Shown one piece after another: positions 43,148 to 52,136 of a stretch of 64,000 nucleotides of DNA. The position numbers were made by a program, and so were the translations under genes. Within the stretch, counting starts at the first letter, position 1. Each line of letters opens with the position of its first letter. The stretch comes from Eubacterium sp. AF16-48 (GTDB lineage: Bacteria > Bacillota > Clostridia > Lachnospirales > Lachnospiraceae), in the NCBI RefSeq assembly GCF_003479405.1, contig NZ_QUHB01000005.1, positions 127,627 through 191,626 on the forward strand, read 5' to 3'. Below the pieces are notes generated by a model. The model worked only from the letters and a program-made list of their open reading frames with translations. It was not told where the DNA came from and did no database searches.

Positions 43148-44350
43148 TTATATATTTTCTTTTTCCAAAAATCTTTTATAGGTGCTGTCTATTCCCAAGG
43201 CTCCAAGAGGTGCTGTTATAATAATTCCAAGAACTGCAACCGATAAAACAATTTTGCCACATGCCAGCCCTGATGCAAGAGGCACTGAGCCAATGGCTGC
43301 CTGAACTGTCGCTTTTGGAAGATAGGCAATAACGCAAAACAATCTTTCTTTCAGACACAGATTTGTTTTGGCAGTGCAAATTAAAACTCCCACTGACCTG
43401 AATAATAATGCCAGTAAAATCATAAACACTGCTGCTATTCCCGCACTAAGAGTGTATCTTATATCTATTGCCGCACCAACTAAAACAAAAAGAATCACTT
43501 CCGCCGCTATCCACAACTTTCCAAATTTTTCCGAAAGCCTTTTTGAAACAAAGGCTGTGCTTTTCATCTTTATTACGCATGCCATAATGACTACCGCAAG
43601 TAATCCCGATACTGCCACTGTTCCCTTAAGCCAGTCTTCCACTGCAACTAAAAGAAATGAAAATCCCAAAACAATTATTACTTTTGTACTATTTCTTACA
43701 CAGTGCTTATGGGCATATGATGTTTCAAAAAACATATACAGACCATATCCCACAACTGCCCCCAGTAATATGCCTAAAACAATGGAAACAGGTATTGATA
43801 TAAAGTCCATAACATTTGCTTTCCCGCCCTGGGCAACACTTAAGAATGTAGTAAATAAAACAATGACAAAGATATCATCGCAGGAGGCTCCTGCCATAAT
43901 CATCTGCGGTATTGCCTTTTTAGTTCCATATTTTTTTCCCATAAGATTTACCATTCGTGGCACTACAACTGCTGGTGAAACTGCCGCCAGAACAGCACCC
44001 ATGACCGCTGCCTCTATATGGCTGATTTTTAATATTACGGGAGCTAAAAGTACATATCCTATTATTTCACAGGACGCCGGAACAAAAGACAGCAGGATTG
44101 CCGGTCGCCCTGCTTTTTTTAAATCGTTAAGGTCAAGGGATAATCCTGCCTTTAACAAAATAATTATTAACGCCATTTTTCTCAAGTCCGCTGAAATCCC
44201 CAATATAGAGGAATCGAGAAGATTTAAAACGTATGGCCCTAATACGATTCCTGTAATAAGCATTCCTATTATTCTCGGTAATTTCAGCTGCCTGCAAATT
44301 GCCCCCATGGCAAGCCCCACAATAAAAATAAGAGCTAATGATGTTAACAT
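43148..44350 (-). CDS. Cation:proton antiporter (CPA family), fluoride-riboswitch controlled
   Basis: A 400-residue membrane protein with about 12 spans. Motifs include GMLITGIVLGPYVLN, RKMALIIILLKAGLSLD and AGASCDDIFVIVLF, with the paired Asp of the ion-binding helix, as in CPA exchangers. The leader carries a fluoride riboswitch with an overlapping terminator (44427-44525), so the gene should be switched on by fluoride. Known fluoride regulons include Na+/H+ antiporters beside crcB and eriC-F. Probable role: pH or ion homeostasis during fluoride stress. Direct fluoride export is not indicated by sequence. Confidence 0.85.
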   Translation of the reverse strand: MLTSLALIFIVGLAMGAICRQLKLPRIIGMLITGIVLGPYVLNLLDSSILGISADLRKMALIIILLKAGLSLDLNDLKKAGRPAILLSFVPASCEIIGYVLLAPVILKISHIEAAVMGAVLAAVSPAVVVPRMVNLMGKKYGTKKAIPQMIMAGASCDDIFVIVLFTTFLSVAQGGKANVMDFISIPVSIVLGILLGAVVGYGLYMFFETSYAHKHCVRNSTKVIIVLGFSFLLVAVEDWLKGTVAVSGLLAVVIMACVIKMKSTAFVSKRLSEKFGKLWIAAEVILFVLVGAAIDIRYTLSAGIAAVFMILLALLFRSVGVLICTAKTNLCLKERLFCVIAYLPKATVQAAIGSVPLASGLACGKIVLSVAVLGIIITAPLGALGIDSTYKRFLEKENI

Positions 44351-44426
44351 ATAAATATCCTCCTTTTAGTGTGTGATTTTTGTCGCCGATGCATTTACTC
44401 TCCCTGTAATACCCTAAATCTTTTAC

Positions 44427-44525
44427 ATAAAAAAAGCTGACACTTCTGCGACTGTAATAATCGTAGAAGTCATCAGCATAATAAGCAGTTTTGGTTTCCC
44501 AAGGGAGAACTTCATTCCCTGTGCC
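44427..44525 (-). ncRNA. Fluoride riboswitch (crcB motif) with transcription terminator
   Basis: Minus strand: aptamer AGGGAATGAAGTTCTCCC, AACTGC linker and the hallmark GCTGATGACTTCTACG (44478 to 44461). The same strand GCTGATGACTTCT then pairs with AGAAGTGTCAGC (44447-44436), followed by seven T, a terminator that shares the aptamer's 3' side. Fluoride binding is known to block such terminators. A promoter just upstream puts the transcription start at the first aptamer base. Confidence 0.9.
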
Positions 44526-44527
44526 AT

Positions 44528-44556
44528 AGAATACTATAAATAAGATTAATTGTCAA
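44528..44556 (-). promoter_or_regulatory. Promoter of the fluoride-riboswitch transcript
   Basis: Minus strand TTGACA (44556-44551), 17 bases, TATTCT (44533-44528). The expected start near 44521 coincides with the first base of the aptamer stem. Confidence 0.7.
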
Positions 44557-44619
44557 TTTTCTATGTGTTTTACTGACACAGTTTTACTGCTTATTTTTTA
44601 TCCTAATTTATATATTAAT

Positions 44620-45738
44620 TTATTCTCCCCAAACTTCCCGGGCAATTTCTTTTACTAACTTCAACTTTGCCCACTGCTGTTCTTCAGTAATTTTATTACC
44701 TATTTCACAGGACGCAAATCCACACTGCGGGCTTAAGCATAATCTGTCGAGAGGAATATATTTTGCTGCTTCATATATTCTGGCTATAACTTCTTCTTTA
44801 TCCTCTAATGCCGGAGATTTTGTGGTAATAAGTCCCAGAACAACTTTTTTGTCCTGTGAAACTTTTGCCAAAGGCTCAAATCCACCTGATCTTTCATCAT
44901 CATATTCTAAAAGCAATGCATCCACATTTTCTTTTGCGAACACATAGTCTGCGACTGAATCATATGGTCCGCTTGTAAAGAATGTTGAATGATAATTTCC
45001 TCTGCATATATGTGAGGTAATAACCATATCATCCGGTTTTCCTTCTAATGCCAGATTGTTTACTGCAAGAAGTTCCTTCTTTACATCCTCTAAATCAATA
45101 TTTAGTTCCTTATATCTCTGCTCTGCCGCATCACCTACAATTGCTCCCCATGTACAATCATCCAACTGAAGATTGCGGCAGCCTGCATCATAAAATTGTT
45201 TTATAACATCCTGATAAGCAACTCCAATATCGTGAATTAATTCTTCATTAGTGCTGTAATATTTTCTTGTAGTTTCGTAATTTGCCGGTACAATCATCTG
45301 CTGGAAAGTCTGTGCCGGTGCCGGAATTGTATATTTGGCTACCGTATTTTCATCCTCAAACTGCTTTAAAAATTTGAAGTATTCCACAAACGGATGTGGC
45401 TTTGCCTTGATTTTACCTACAAGATAAGTATCATCAAGAACTGCTAACTCATCATTGAACTTAACACCATTTCCTGTGTTTTTGTGTTCAACACCTTCAA
45501 ATCCCCACATAAAATCTAAATGCCAAAAAGTTCTTCTGAACTCTCCGTCTGTAATGGCATGAAATCCCAATTCCTTCTGCTTTGCCACGATCTTTGTAAT
45601 TTCTTCGTTTGCAATTTTATCTAATTCTTCCTTTGTGATTTTTCCATTCTGATATGCCACTTTTGCATCTTTGAGTGCCTGTGGTCTTAAAAAACTTCCC
45701 ACAAAATCATATCTAAATGGTGTCTGTAAATTGCTCAT
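44620..45738 (-). CDS. MetE C-terminal-like methyltransferase (YxjG/YxjH family)
   Basis: A 372-residue cytoplasmic protein of the cobalamin-independent methionine synthase fold, only the catalytic C-terminal half. Seen: RYDFVGSFLRP, ITDGEFRRTFWHLDFM, LQLDDCTWGAI, HICRGNYHSTFF and SPQCGFAS (Cys/His expected for zinc and thiol). YxjG/YxjH proteins are thought to make or recycle methionine from a sulfur compound or methyl donor. A LysR regulator lies directly upstream on the same strand, and no S-box or T-box is visible in its 140-base leader. Confidence 0.85.
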   Translation of the reverse strand: MSNLQTPFRYDFVGSFLRPQALKDAKVAYQNGKITKEELDKIANEEITKIVAKQKELGFHAITDGEFRRTFWHLDFMWGFEGVEHKNTGNGVKFNDELAVLDDTYLVGKIKAKPHPFVEYFKFLKQFEDENTVAKYTIPAPAQTFQQMIVPANYETTRKYYSTNEELIHDIGVAYQDVIKQFYDAGCRNLQLDDCTWGAIVGDAAEQRYKELNIDLEDVKKELLAVNNLALEGKPDDMVITSHICRGNYHSTFFTSGPYDSVADYVFAKENVDALLLEYDDERSGGFEPLAKVSQDKKVVLGLITTKSPALEDKEEVIARIYEAAKYIPLDRLCLSPQCGFASCEIGNKITEEQQWAKLKLVKEIAREVWGE

Positions 45739-45840
45739 TATTTTAATCCTCCATTTCTAAAAGTAACTTTTTCTTTTTTATAAACAACCTTAATAGCTGA
45801 CTTTATTATATTTAATGAGCTTTTCACTGTAAAATACACA

Positions 45841-45883
45841 AAAAATAAGTTGTCCATAGTTTTAAACTATAGACAACCTATTT
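45841..45883 (-). terminator. Terminator after the LysR gene at 45882
   Basis: GGTTGTC-ATAGTTT and AAACTAT-GACAACTT arms form a stem of about 16 pairs with one or two mismatches; TTTTTT follows on the minus strand. It overlaps the last two bases of the LysR stop codon. Confidence 0.75.
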
Positions 45884-46781
45884 AGCCTAAATATTTTTTT
45901 AATGCCTCTAAATATGTATTTCCTAACCTTGTAACCGTGCCCTTTTTATGGGTAATATATCCTATTCGCATATCTTTTTCATCAGCTAATGGAACGGCAA
46001 TAATATCTTTTCCATTTAATTTTTTATCAATAACACCACTACATACCGTATAACCGTTTAGTCCAATTAACAGATTAAATAAAGTTGCTCTGTCCCTTAC
46101 ACGAATATTCTTCTTTCTCTCATAATCCGAAAAAATTTCTTCTGAGAAATAAAATGAATTATGTTCCCCCTGCTCAAAGGACATGTACGGATACTCTTCT
46201 AATTCTTCATTGGTTATAACCGTGTTTTTTGCAAGTGGGTGTTTTCTACTTATAAACACATGTGGTTTTGCAACAAAGAGCTGGTGAAATTCCAAATCAT
46301 GACTTTTAAGAATCTTATTTATTACTACTTCATTAAAATCATTAAGAAATATTATTCCTATCTCACTTCTCATATGTGCAACGTCTTCAATAATCTCATA
46401 TGTCTGTGTTTCCCTAATGCTAAAATCATACTCATCCTGACCATATTTCTTAATCAAATCAACAAATGCATTTACGGCAAAGGAATAATGTTGTGTAGAA
46501 ATGCAAAACTGTTTTTTTCCTCCATTGCTACCTTTATATTTATCCTCTAGAATTGCCGCCTGCTCTAATACCTGTCTAGCATATCCTAAAAAATCTTCTC
46601 CCTCCTTAGAAAGAGTTATTCCTTTATTTGTCCTGTTAAATATAACAATATTCATTTCCTTTTCCAACTCATGTATTGCGTTAGTCAGGCTTGGTTGGGA
46701 AATATATAAGTTATTTGCTGCCTCTGTAATGGTCCCCGTTTCCGCTACCATTAATACATATTTCAACTGTTGTAATGTCAT
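45882..46781 (-). CDS. LysR-family transcriptional regulator (CysB/MetR-like context)
   Basis: A 299-residue regulator with an N-terminal helix-turn-helix (MTLQQLKYVLMVAETGTITEAANNLYISQPSLTNAIHELE, 1-40) and a ligand domain (about 90-295). It precedes the MetE-like gene, so a sulfur or methionine signal is plausible but unproven. No good ribosome site is evident directly before the ATG, so the start is tentative. Confidence 0.82.
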   Translation of the reverse strand: MTLQQLKYVLMVAETGTITEAANNLYISQPSLTNAIHELEKEMNIVIFNRTNKGITLSKEGEDFLGYARQVLEQAAILEDKYKGSNGGKKQFCISTQHYSFAVNAFVDLIKKYGQDEYDFSIRETQTYEIIEDVAHMRSEIGIIFLNDFNEVVINKILKSHDLEFHQLFVAKPHVFISRKHPLAKNTVITNEELEEYPYMSFEQGEHNSFYFSEEIFSDYERKKNIRVRDRATLFNLLIGLNGYTVCSGVIDKKLNGKDIIAVPLADEKDMRIGYITHKKGTVTRLGNTYLEALKKYLG

Positions 46782-46861
46782 GCTTTCAATCCTTTTATAT
46801 ATTTTAATATAGTAATTATAACATGATTTTATTAACTATCCTACTATGTGAAATACTCTTT

Positions 46862-47812
46862 TTAAGCCGTTTGCCTCTCGGCAAGCTGCTTCTTTAATTC
46901 CTCTATTTCTTTTTCATATTTGTCTAATCGGTTCTGCTTTTCGTCCAGCTCTTTCTGCATTATTTTCCGTTCAGCTTCTCCTCTTGCTTCTCCTCTTGCT
47001 TCTCCACTCATTCTTGCATCCTTCACCATGTCATCAATTGCCTTACACATATCCTGCTTTTCCTCCTTCTCTTCAATCTTTATGTTAATGTTTGCACATT
47101 CCCTAATTACCACCATGGCATCCCTTTCCATGTTTGAGTATACACTATGCTTCTCTTTTAATAAGTAATTCATCTTCTCCTTATCCCCTGATGCCTTCAT
47201 AAATTCTATTATGTACCTGAAATCCGACATAAACTTTTCGGAATTGTTAATCTCATGGGGATCTATGAGATTAATCCTGTAATCCGGAATCAGTTTTAAT
47301 ATTTCCTTATCATCAATACTTAACATTTCGTGGAGACTTCTTGGACCGTCCCATGGTCTGTCTCCAAAATATACCGTCAGGGTTATTATTCCGGCCATCT
47401 TATCTTCTTTCTTAAGCCCTGACAAAAATTCACTTCCACTGCTTAAATTACCTTTTCTTCTGTTTTCCCTTGATTTTCTCTCCACCTGGTCGGCGTACCC
47501 CATAAAATCATATAAGCCATTTCTTACCGGCTGGGCATAATGTACATTGGATGCGTTTTCAATTCCCAAAAGCATGTAAACAATGTTTCCGCTTTTCTTT
47601 ATGACACACATCTTCTCTAAATCCCTTACTCTGTCCCTTGTAATTAGCTTTCCACTCTCCCCTTCCATTAATAACAGTTCTTCTGCACTGATTTCCTTTA
47701 ACATGTCATGCTTTATAATCTGCCTTCCCCCATATATGGCATAATTGAAAACATCTGCAAATCTCACGTTATCTGACATGTACTTCTTGGTTGCTATATC
47801 CTTTTTTCTCAT
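46862..47812 (-). CDS. Rpn-family recombination-promoting nuclease
   Basis: A 316-residue protein of the Rpn/PD-(D/E)xK transposase-like family, known in E. coli for recA-independent DNA exchange. Residues 10-50 (SDNVRFADVFNYAIYGGRQ) give the N-terminal motif; GNIVYMLLGIENAS carries the nuclease core Glu; YRINLIDPHEIN follows. The C-terminal part is a coiled coil (about 260-315) with a short repeat GEARGEARGEA. AGAGG precedes the ATG. The truncated copy at 42121 matches its first 50 residues, and both share an upstream inverted repeat, so the locus looks mobile or recently duplicated. Confidence 0.82.
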   Translation of the reverse strand: MRKKDIATKKYMSDNVRFADVFNYAIYGGRQIIKHDMLKEISAEELLLMEGESGKLITRDRVRDLEKMCVIKKSGNIVYMLLGIENASNVHYAQPVRNGLYDFMGYADQVERKSRENRRKGNLSSGSEFLSGLKKEDKMAGIITLTVYFGDRPWDGPRSLHEMLSIDDKEILKLIPDYRINLIDPHEINNSEKFMSDFRYIIEFMKASGDKEKMNYLLKEKHSVYSNMERDAMVVIRECANINIKIEEKEEKQDMCKAIDDMVKDARMSGEARGEARGEAERKIMQKELDEKQNRLDKYEKEIEELKKQLAERQTA

Positions 47813-47842
47813 ATAACACCTCTCTTCCTTTTAATATTTCGA

Positions 47843-47886
47843 GGTGTATACTATTAGTTTTTCTTAATCTTCTTATAGTATACACC
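47843..47886. repeat. Inverted repeat upstream of the intact Rpn gene
   Basis: GGTGTATACTAT (47843-47854) and ATAGTATACACC (47875-47886) are exact 12-base inverted arms. The flanking sequence (ATTTCGA before, a run of A then TACAATAG after) is also shared with 42502-42573, so similarity exceeds the palindrome. Confidence 0.75.
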
Positions 47887-48072
47887 GGATGTAAAAAAAA
47901 TACAATAGCACAATATAAGCCTTATAAAGTACAAACCACCATTGTGCCTGCCCCAATATTCAATTTGCATTTATCCGTTCTTACATTGCAGTATTGTAAT
48001 TACATCTTGTATCAATTATAATATATATTATTCGTTACTTTGTCAAGTGTTTTTTGTGATATTATAAAATAA

Positions 48073-48303
48073 TTAAAATTCTAATCTCATCTGATTCCAC
48101 ACTACGTTTCCGTGTGTTGAATGCTCTGAAATACCTTCATTTATAAATCCGAATTTAGAGTAACACGGTACTAAAGCATCCTTGCATGTTAGTACTAAGC
48201 CTTTTCTTCCCTGTATTTGCACATCATTAATTGCCTGTGTAATTAATCTTCCTGCAAGCCCACGTTTACGATAATCAGGAATAGTATTTACTCCAAAAAG
48301 CAT
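48073..48303 (-). pseudogene. C-terminal half of a GNAT acetyltransferase
   Basis: 76 residues covering acetyl-CoA binding motif A (TIPDYRKRGLAGRLI) and the C-terminal strands (RKGLVLTCKDALVPCYSKFGFIN, VVWNQMRLEF). A complete enzyme has about 150 residues or more; the N-terminal acceptor half is absent and the upstream frame is unrelated or shifted. Probably a remnant. The 15-base overlap with the next frame suggests a frameshift or deletion junction near 48290-48303. Confidence 0.65.
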
Positions 48304-48473
48304 TTGCCATTTTCCTTTTCCATAACAAAAACTTCATTTCCATGCTCTTTTATTATTTCCACTAAATCATTAGTTTTAATCCAGATTGTAGCTGTATTAT
48401 CCTTTGGATGAACCCCTACGATTCCGGGATATTCAAAAAAACATTCCTCTATAAACACCTTAACTTTTATCAT
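48288..48473 (-). CDS. Small uncharacterised protein (61 residues)
   Basis: No family recognised. Begins MIKVKVFIEECFFEYPGIVG and has a KDNTATIWIKTNDLVEIIKE middle, looking like a compact alpha/beta fold. No clear ribosome site. Its end overlaps the acetyltransferase remnant, so it may be an intact small protein fused in space to the remnant, or itself a broken piece. Confidence 0.35.
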   Translation of the reverse strand: MIKVKVFIEECFFEYPGIVGVHPKDNTATIWIKTNDLVEIIKEHGNEVFVMEKENGKCFLE

Positions 48474-48544
48474 CGTACACTAATTTTACTCATATTTATT
48501 AAACTTTTCCAATACTTTTTGCTTCCTGCTACACATTTATATGA

Positions 48545-48587
48545 TTTACTTTTAATTTTTTCTATGTTATAATACTTCAAATTTGAA
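48545..48587 (+). promoter_or_regulatory. Promoter and palindrome before the MarR gene
   Basis: TTTACT (48545-48550), 17 bases, TATAAT (48568-48573), then TTCAAATTTGAA (48576-48587), an exact 12-base palindrome placed at the expected transcription start. It is a natural site for MarR autorepression. Confidence 0.5.
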
Positions 48588-48624
48588 CTATTCATTTTTG
48601 TACTTTTATATTGGAGGATGTATT

Positions 48625-49059
48625 ATGCGAACAGGCATTGAATTTGCTCATAAAATTTCTTTAGCTTACTCTGCAATGTGTAAGCCTTTATGCCATCAGA
48701 TAAATTTACCTCAGACAGCATTTGATATTCTGATGTTTTTATCCAATAATCCGGAATTTACCACTGCCCGAGATATTGTTGAAATCAGAAAAATCAAGGC
48801 AAATCTTGTATCCGTCAATGTGGACCGGTTAGTAAATGACGGATATCTTATCAGAAAAGAAGTGGAAGGTGACCGGCGCAAGCACCAACTTGTATGCACT
48901 CCTAAGGCAGATGAAATAATTAACATGGGACTTATTCTTCAAAAAAACTTTGTAGACAGGATTTTCGAAGATATAGATGAAGAAACTAAAGATGCCATTT
49001 ACAGTGGCATTAGCAAGATGAATTCAAATCTCAATGAAATTTTAGAGGAGGTTCAATAA
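48625..49059 (+). CDS. MarR-family transcriptional regulator
   Basis: A 144-residue winged-helix regulator (TARDIVEIRKIKANLVSVNVDRLVNDGYLIRKEVEGDRRKHQL, about 45-90, helix plus beta wing). The start at 48625 has GGAGG 7 bases ahead. Its stop is directly followed by the exporter ATG, so the two form an operon; it probably represses the exporter until a toxic anion or related ligand appears. Confidence 0.87.
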   Translation: MRTGIEFAHKISLAYSAMCKPLCHQINLPQTAFDILMFLSNNPEFTTARDIVEIRKIKANLVSVNVDRLVNDGYLIRKEVEGDRRKHQLVCTPKADEIINMGLILQKNFVDRIFEDIDEETKDAIYSGISKMNSNLNEILEEVQ

Positions 49060-49836
49060 ATGGACATTTTAATAACATTTGTAGTAACATTTTTTGCAGG
49101 AATGGGTGCAGGACTTGGAACCGGTTTTGCAGGAATGAGTGCAGCTGCAGTTATCAGCCCAATGTTAATTACATTTCTTGGCATGGACCCATATATGGCT
49201 GTGGGAATTGCCCTGTCATCAGATGTTTTAGCCAGTGCTGTTTCTGCCTATACATACGGAAAAAATAAAAATCTTGATATAAGAAACGGACTTATTATGA
49301 TGGTTAGCGTTTTAGCATTCACTATTGTAGGAAGCTATATTTCAAGCCTTGTTCCATCTACAACCATGGGAAACTTTTCTGTTTTTATGACCTTTCTTTT
49401 GGGAATTAAATTTATTGTAAAGCCTGTTATGACAACCAAAGAAGCAATGGCCGATGTTCCTGCCAAAAAGCGTGCCATTCAGTCAGTTATTTGTGGAGTT
49501 TTAATTGGATTTATATGTGGTTTCGTTGGTGCCGGAGGAGGTATGATGATGCTCCTTATTTTAACTTCAGTTTTGGGATATGAACTTAAAACTGCCGTGG
49601 GAACCAGCGTATTCATTATGACATTTACAGCATTTACCGGTGCAGCCTCACACTTTGCCATTGGAGGTGCCCCTGATGTAACGGTCTGGATTTTATGTAT
49701 TATATTTACACTATTGTGGGCAAGAATTGCTGCCGTGTTTGCCAACAAAGCTACGCCAAAAGCCTTAAACCGTGCCACAGGTGTTATACTTGTTATACTT
49801 GGAATTGTAGTTATGGCATTTTCAATGTTTGCATAA
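49060..49836 (+). CDS. TSUP family (TauE/SafE) anion exporter
   Basis: A 258-residue membrane protein with about eight spans and two similar halves, each with the family's Gly-rich pair (GMGAGLGTGFAGMSAA near 16-31; GFICGFVGAGGGMM near 150-165). Members move sulfite, sulfoacetate or related organosulfur anions. The ATG touches the marR stop, with GAGGAGG upstream. Substrate unknown. Confidence 0.85.
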   Translation: MDILITFVVTFFAGMGAGLGTGFAGMSAAAVISPMLITFLGMDPYMAVGIALSSDVLASAVSAYTYGKNKNLDIRNGLIMMVSVLAFTIVGSYISSLVPSTTMGNFSVFMTFLLGIKFIVKPVMTTKEAMADVPAKKRAIQSVICGVLIGFICGFVGAGGGMMMLLILTSVLGYELKTAVGTSVFIMTFTAFTGAASHFAIGGAPDVTVWILCIIFTLLWARIAAVFANKATPKALNRATGVILVILGIVVMAFSMFA

Positions 49837-49842
49837 TTGTTG

Positions 49843-49883
49843 TAAAAGTGTCCCTCAATTAAATTTGTAGGGACACTTTTTAC
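49843..49883 (+). terminator. Terminator after the MarR-TSUP operon
   Basis: AAAAGTGTCCCT and AGGGACACTTTT form an exact 12-pair stem with a 13-base AT-rich loop, followed by T residues. Confidence 0.85.
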
Positions 49884-50102
49884 TATATTTATAAATTACA
49901 TATGGCATATAGTGGTATATTTTCCATCCACTCCTGATTAATGTACTTCATTGTTGAAAATCTGACTGCAGTATCCGGGCTATACTTATCACAAAATGCT
50001 TTTAAACTCTTTGATTTAATGTTACAAAATTAGTATATCACTTTTTTTTTTATTCTACTGTATATGTTGTGATGATTGTATCCTCATCTTTATTTAAATA
50101 TT

Positions 50103-51434
50103 CTATCCTAATATGAATTCCCCATTATCTCCAACTGTTACCTTTGTTTTATAAAATGCCTTAACTCCTTCTAACATATATAGTGCATCTTTTGTACCGG
50201 CTGTCTCATATGGCGAATGCATTGCCAACTGGGCAAGCCCAATATCTACTGTATTAATAGATATGTGACTGTTTGCTATGTTTCCCAGAGTTGAACCGCC
50301 GGGAATATCTGAACGGTTTACATAAGTTTGAGTCGGTACTGCTGCCTCCTTACAAATTTCTTTAAACACTGCTGCCGACATTCCATCTGTAGTATATTTT
50401 TGGTTTGCATTGTACTTTATAACTATTCCATTATTCATATAAGGTCTGTTAGTAGGGTCAGCTTTTTCCATATAATTAGGGTGAACACCATGGGCATTAT
50501 CCGCCGATAACATAAATGACCGGGAATATGCCCGAATCAAATCTTCTCCATTTATTCCCATACACAAACCGATTCTATTAAGAACATCTGACAAAAACGT
50601 AGAATCCGCCCCTTGCTTTGTTGTACTACCGACCTCTTCATTATCAAAAATGGCACAAACCGTAACGCTATCTGAATCAGACCCACCTGCAGCAATATGC
50701 GCCTTCATACAACTATAGGCACACATAATATCATCAAGCCTTGGTGCTGACATAAATTCACCATTACATCCTAAAACAGTTCCCTTTTGTCTGTTATATA
50801 AAAACAAATCTGAACTAACTATGGAATCCTCATTTACTCCGGCAACATCTGCCATTACTTTATAAAAAATTCCCTTAGATGTCAGTTCTCCAAACAGTGG
50901 AATCATATCTTTTTGAGGATTATATTTGACCCCCGTGTTGGCTTCTCTATTCATATGGATTGCCAGATTCGGAATAATACACAAATCTCTTTCAACATTT
51001 ACCAGCACCGGTTTTATTTTCATTCCATCCTTAACAATAATACGTCCTGCCACTGACAACGGTCTGTCAAACCACGGTGCCATAAGCATTCCACCATATT
51101 TTTCCACATTTAATGAAAGGTACCTGTTGTCTTCTACCATTTCCGGATTTTCCTTTATTTTAAATGCCGGTGAGTCACTATGGGCTGCTGCTATTTGAAA
51201 ATTTGAAATCTTATTATTCTTTGGTATACAAAATGCAATTATTGAAGAGCCGTTTCTTGTAACATAATATTTTTCTCCCGGTAACAAATTCCATTTATCC
51301 TGCTCATTTAATTGTGAATATCCGTTTTTTTTAAGCATCTCTGCAAAATTTGCCGTCACATGAAATGCACTGGGACTTTTATCTATAAACTCCATAAGTT
51401 CCTTTGAAAAATCAATAAATCTGCTTTCTTCCAT
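50103..51434 (-). CDS. M18 family aminopeptidase
   Basis: A 443-residue dinuclear zinc aminopeptidase that frees N-terminal residues from cytosolic peptides. Metal and catalytic marks of M18: AAAHSDSPAFK (first His ligand), RLDDIMCAY (bridging Asp), FDNEEVGSTTKQGA (catalytic Glu pair), LSADNAHGVHPNY, and SHISINTVDIGLAQLAMHS near the end. The start at 51434 has GGAGG 5 bases ahead; the upstream ATG at 51446 sits on that site. Near 49837-50102, downstream, I see no gene. Confidence 0.9.
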   Translation of the reverse strand: MEESRFIDFSKELMEFIDKSPSAFHVTANFAEMLKKNGYSQLNEQDKWNLLPGEKYYVTRNGSSIIAFCIPKNNKISNFQIAAAHSDSPAFKIKENPEMVEDNRYLSLNVEKYGGMLMAPWFDRPLSVAGRIIVKDGMKIKPVLVNVERDLCIIPNLAIHMNREANTGVKYNPQKDMIPLFGELTSKGIFYKVMADVAGVNEDSIVSSDLFLYNRQKGTVLGCNGEFMSAPRLDDIMCAYSCMKAHIAAGGSDSDSVTVCAIFDNEEVGSTTKQGADSTFLSDVLNRIGLCMGINGEDLIRAYSRSFMLSADNAHGVHPNYMEKADPTNRPYMNNGIVIKYNANQKYTTDGMSAAVFKEICKEAAVPTQTYVNRSDIPGGSTLGNIANSHISINTVDIGLAQLAMHSPYETAGTKDALYMLEGVKAFYKTKVTVGDNGEFILG

Positions 51435-51462
51435 AAATGCCTCCATATAACTTATCTAAAAG

Positions 51463-52119
51463 TTAATTTATTATCTCTAGGGTATCCCTTCCCACTTTGC
51501 ATGTCAAATACAAAATTTTCACTCCGGCTTCTTTTGCCTCCTGTAATGCCACACCAAATTCAGGATGAGTATCTATATTAGGACGTACTTCATTAATTCC
51601 TTCCATCTGAATCACAAATGCTATTGCACATTCATAACCCGCCCTTTTTGCCTTAATTAATTCTCTTAAATGCTTAATTCCCCTTGTGGTAGGTGCATCA
51701 GGGAAATATCCTATTCCATCTATTTCCAAGGTGCATCCCTTTACTTCCATAAGATATTCCTGATTTCCTTTTCTCATATAAAAGTCAATTCTGGAATCTC
51801 CGTATTTATACTCTGGCTTAATGTAATCATAATCCTTTGTTTCTAACCACTCTTTCACTACCTTGTTTGGTGCCTGACTATCCATATTAATCCAACCAAA
51901 ATTTTTCTTATATACAGCCACTAAGTCATATAAAGTCTTCCTATTTGGATTGTCAGAAACCTCCAGCCTTACAGGAGTTTTAGGAATCAACAATTCCTTA
52001 CAACGCCCTGTATTTTTTACATGCACGGTATTTACAACTCCTTCTATATCAACATGGGCAATAAACCTGTTAGGACGGTCAATAAATATTCCCTCAACAA
52101 TTTCTCTATACCTCACCAA
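51463..52119 (-). CDS. sfsA: SfsA family nuclease/sugar fermentation stimulation protein
   Basis: A 218-residue protein with RPNRFIAHVDIEG, HVKNTGRCKELL (family HxxNxGR), DSRIDFYM, LMEVKGCTLEIDGIGYFPDAPTTRG (PD-(D/E)xK core) and GYECAIAFVIQM. SfsA acts on DNA in vitro; its cellular role is unclear. The start is TTG at 52119 or GTG at 52116, with GGGAG ahead; no ATG is available. It lies 28 bases upstream of the aminopeptidase gene, so the two may be co-transcribed. Confidence 0.9.
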   Translation of the reverse strand: MVRYREIVEGIFIDRPNRFIAHVDIEGVVNTVHVKNTGRCKELLIPKTPVRLEVSDNPNRKTLYDLVAVYKKNFGWINMDSQAPNKVVKEWLETKDYDYIKPEYKYGDSRIDFYMRKGNQEYLMEVKGCTLEIDGIGYFPDAPTTRGIKHLRELIKAKRAGYECAIAFVIQMEGINEVRPNIDTHPEFGVALQEAKEAGVKILYLTCKVGRDTLEIIN

Positions 52120-52136
52120 TTGTTCTCCCTGCCATT

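Noticed and set aside
43368..44354. 328-codon frame antisense to the CPA antiporter
   Set aside because: Shadow of a low-stop membrane gene; Thr/Ile/Pro-rich nonsense protein without start signal.
45739..45881. S-box or T-box before the MetE-like gene
   Set aside because: No conserved riboswitch core in the leader; only the terminator of the LysR gene is visible.
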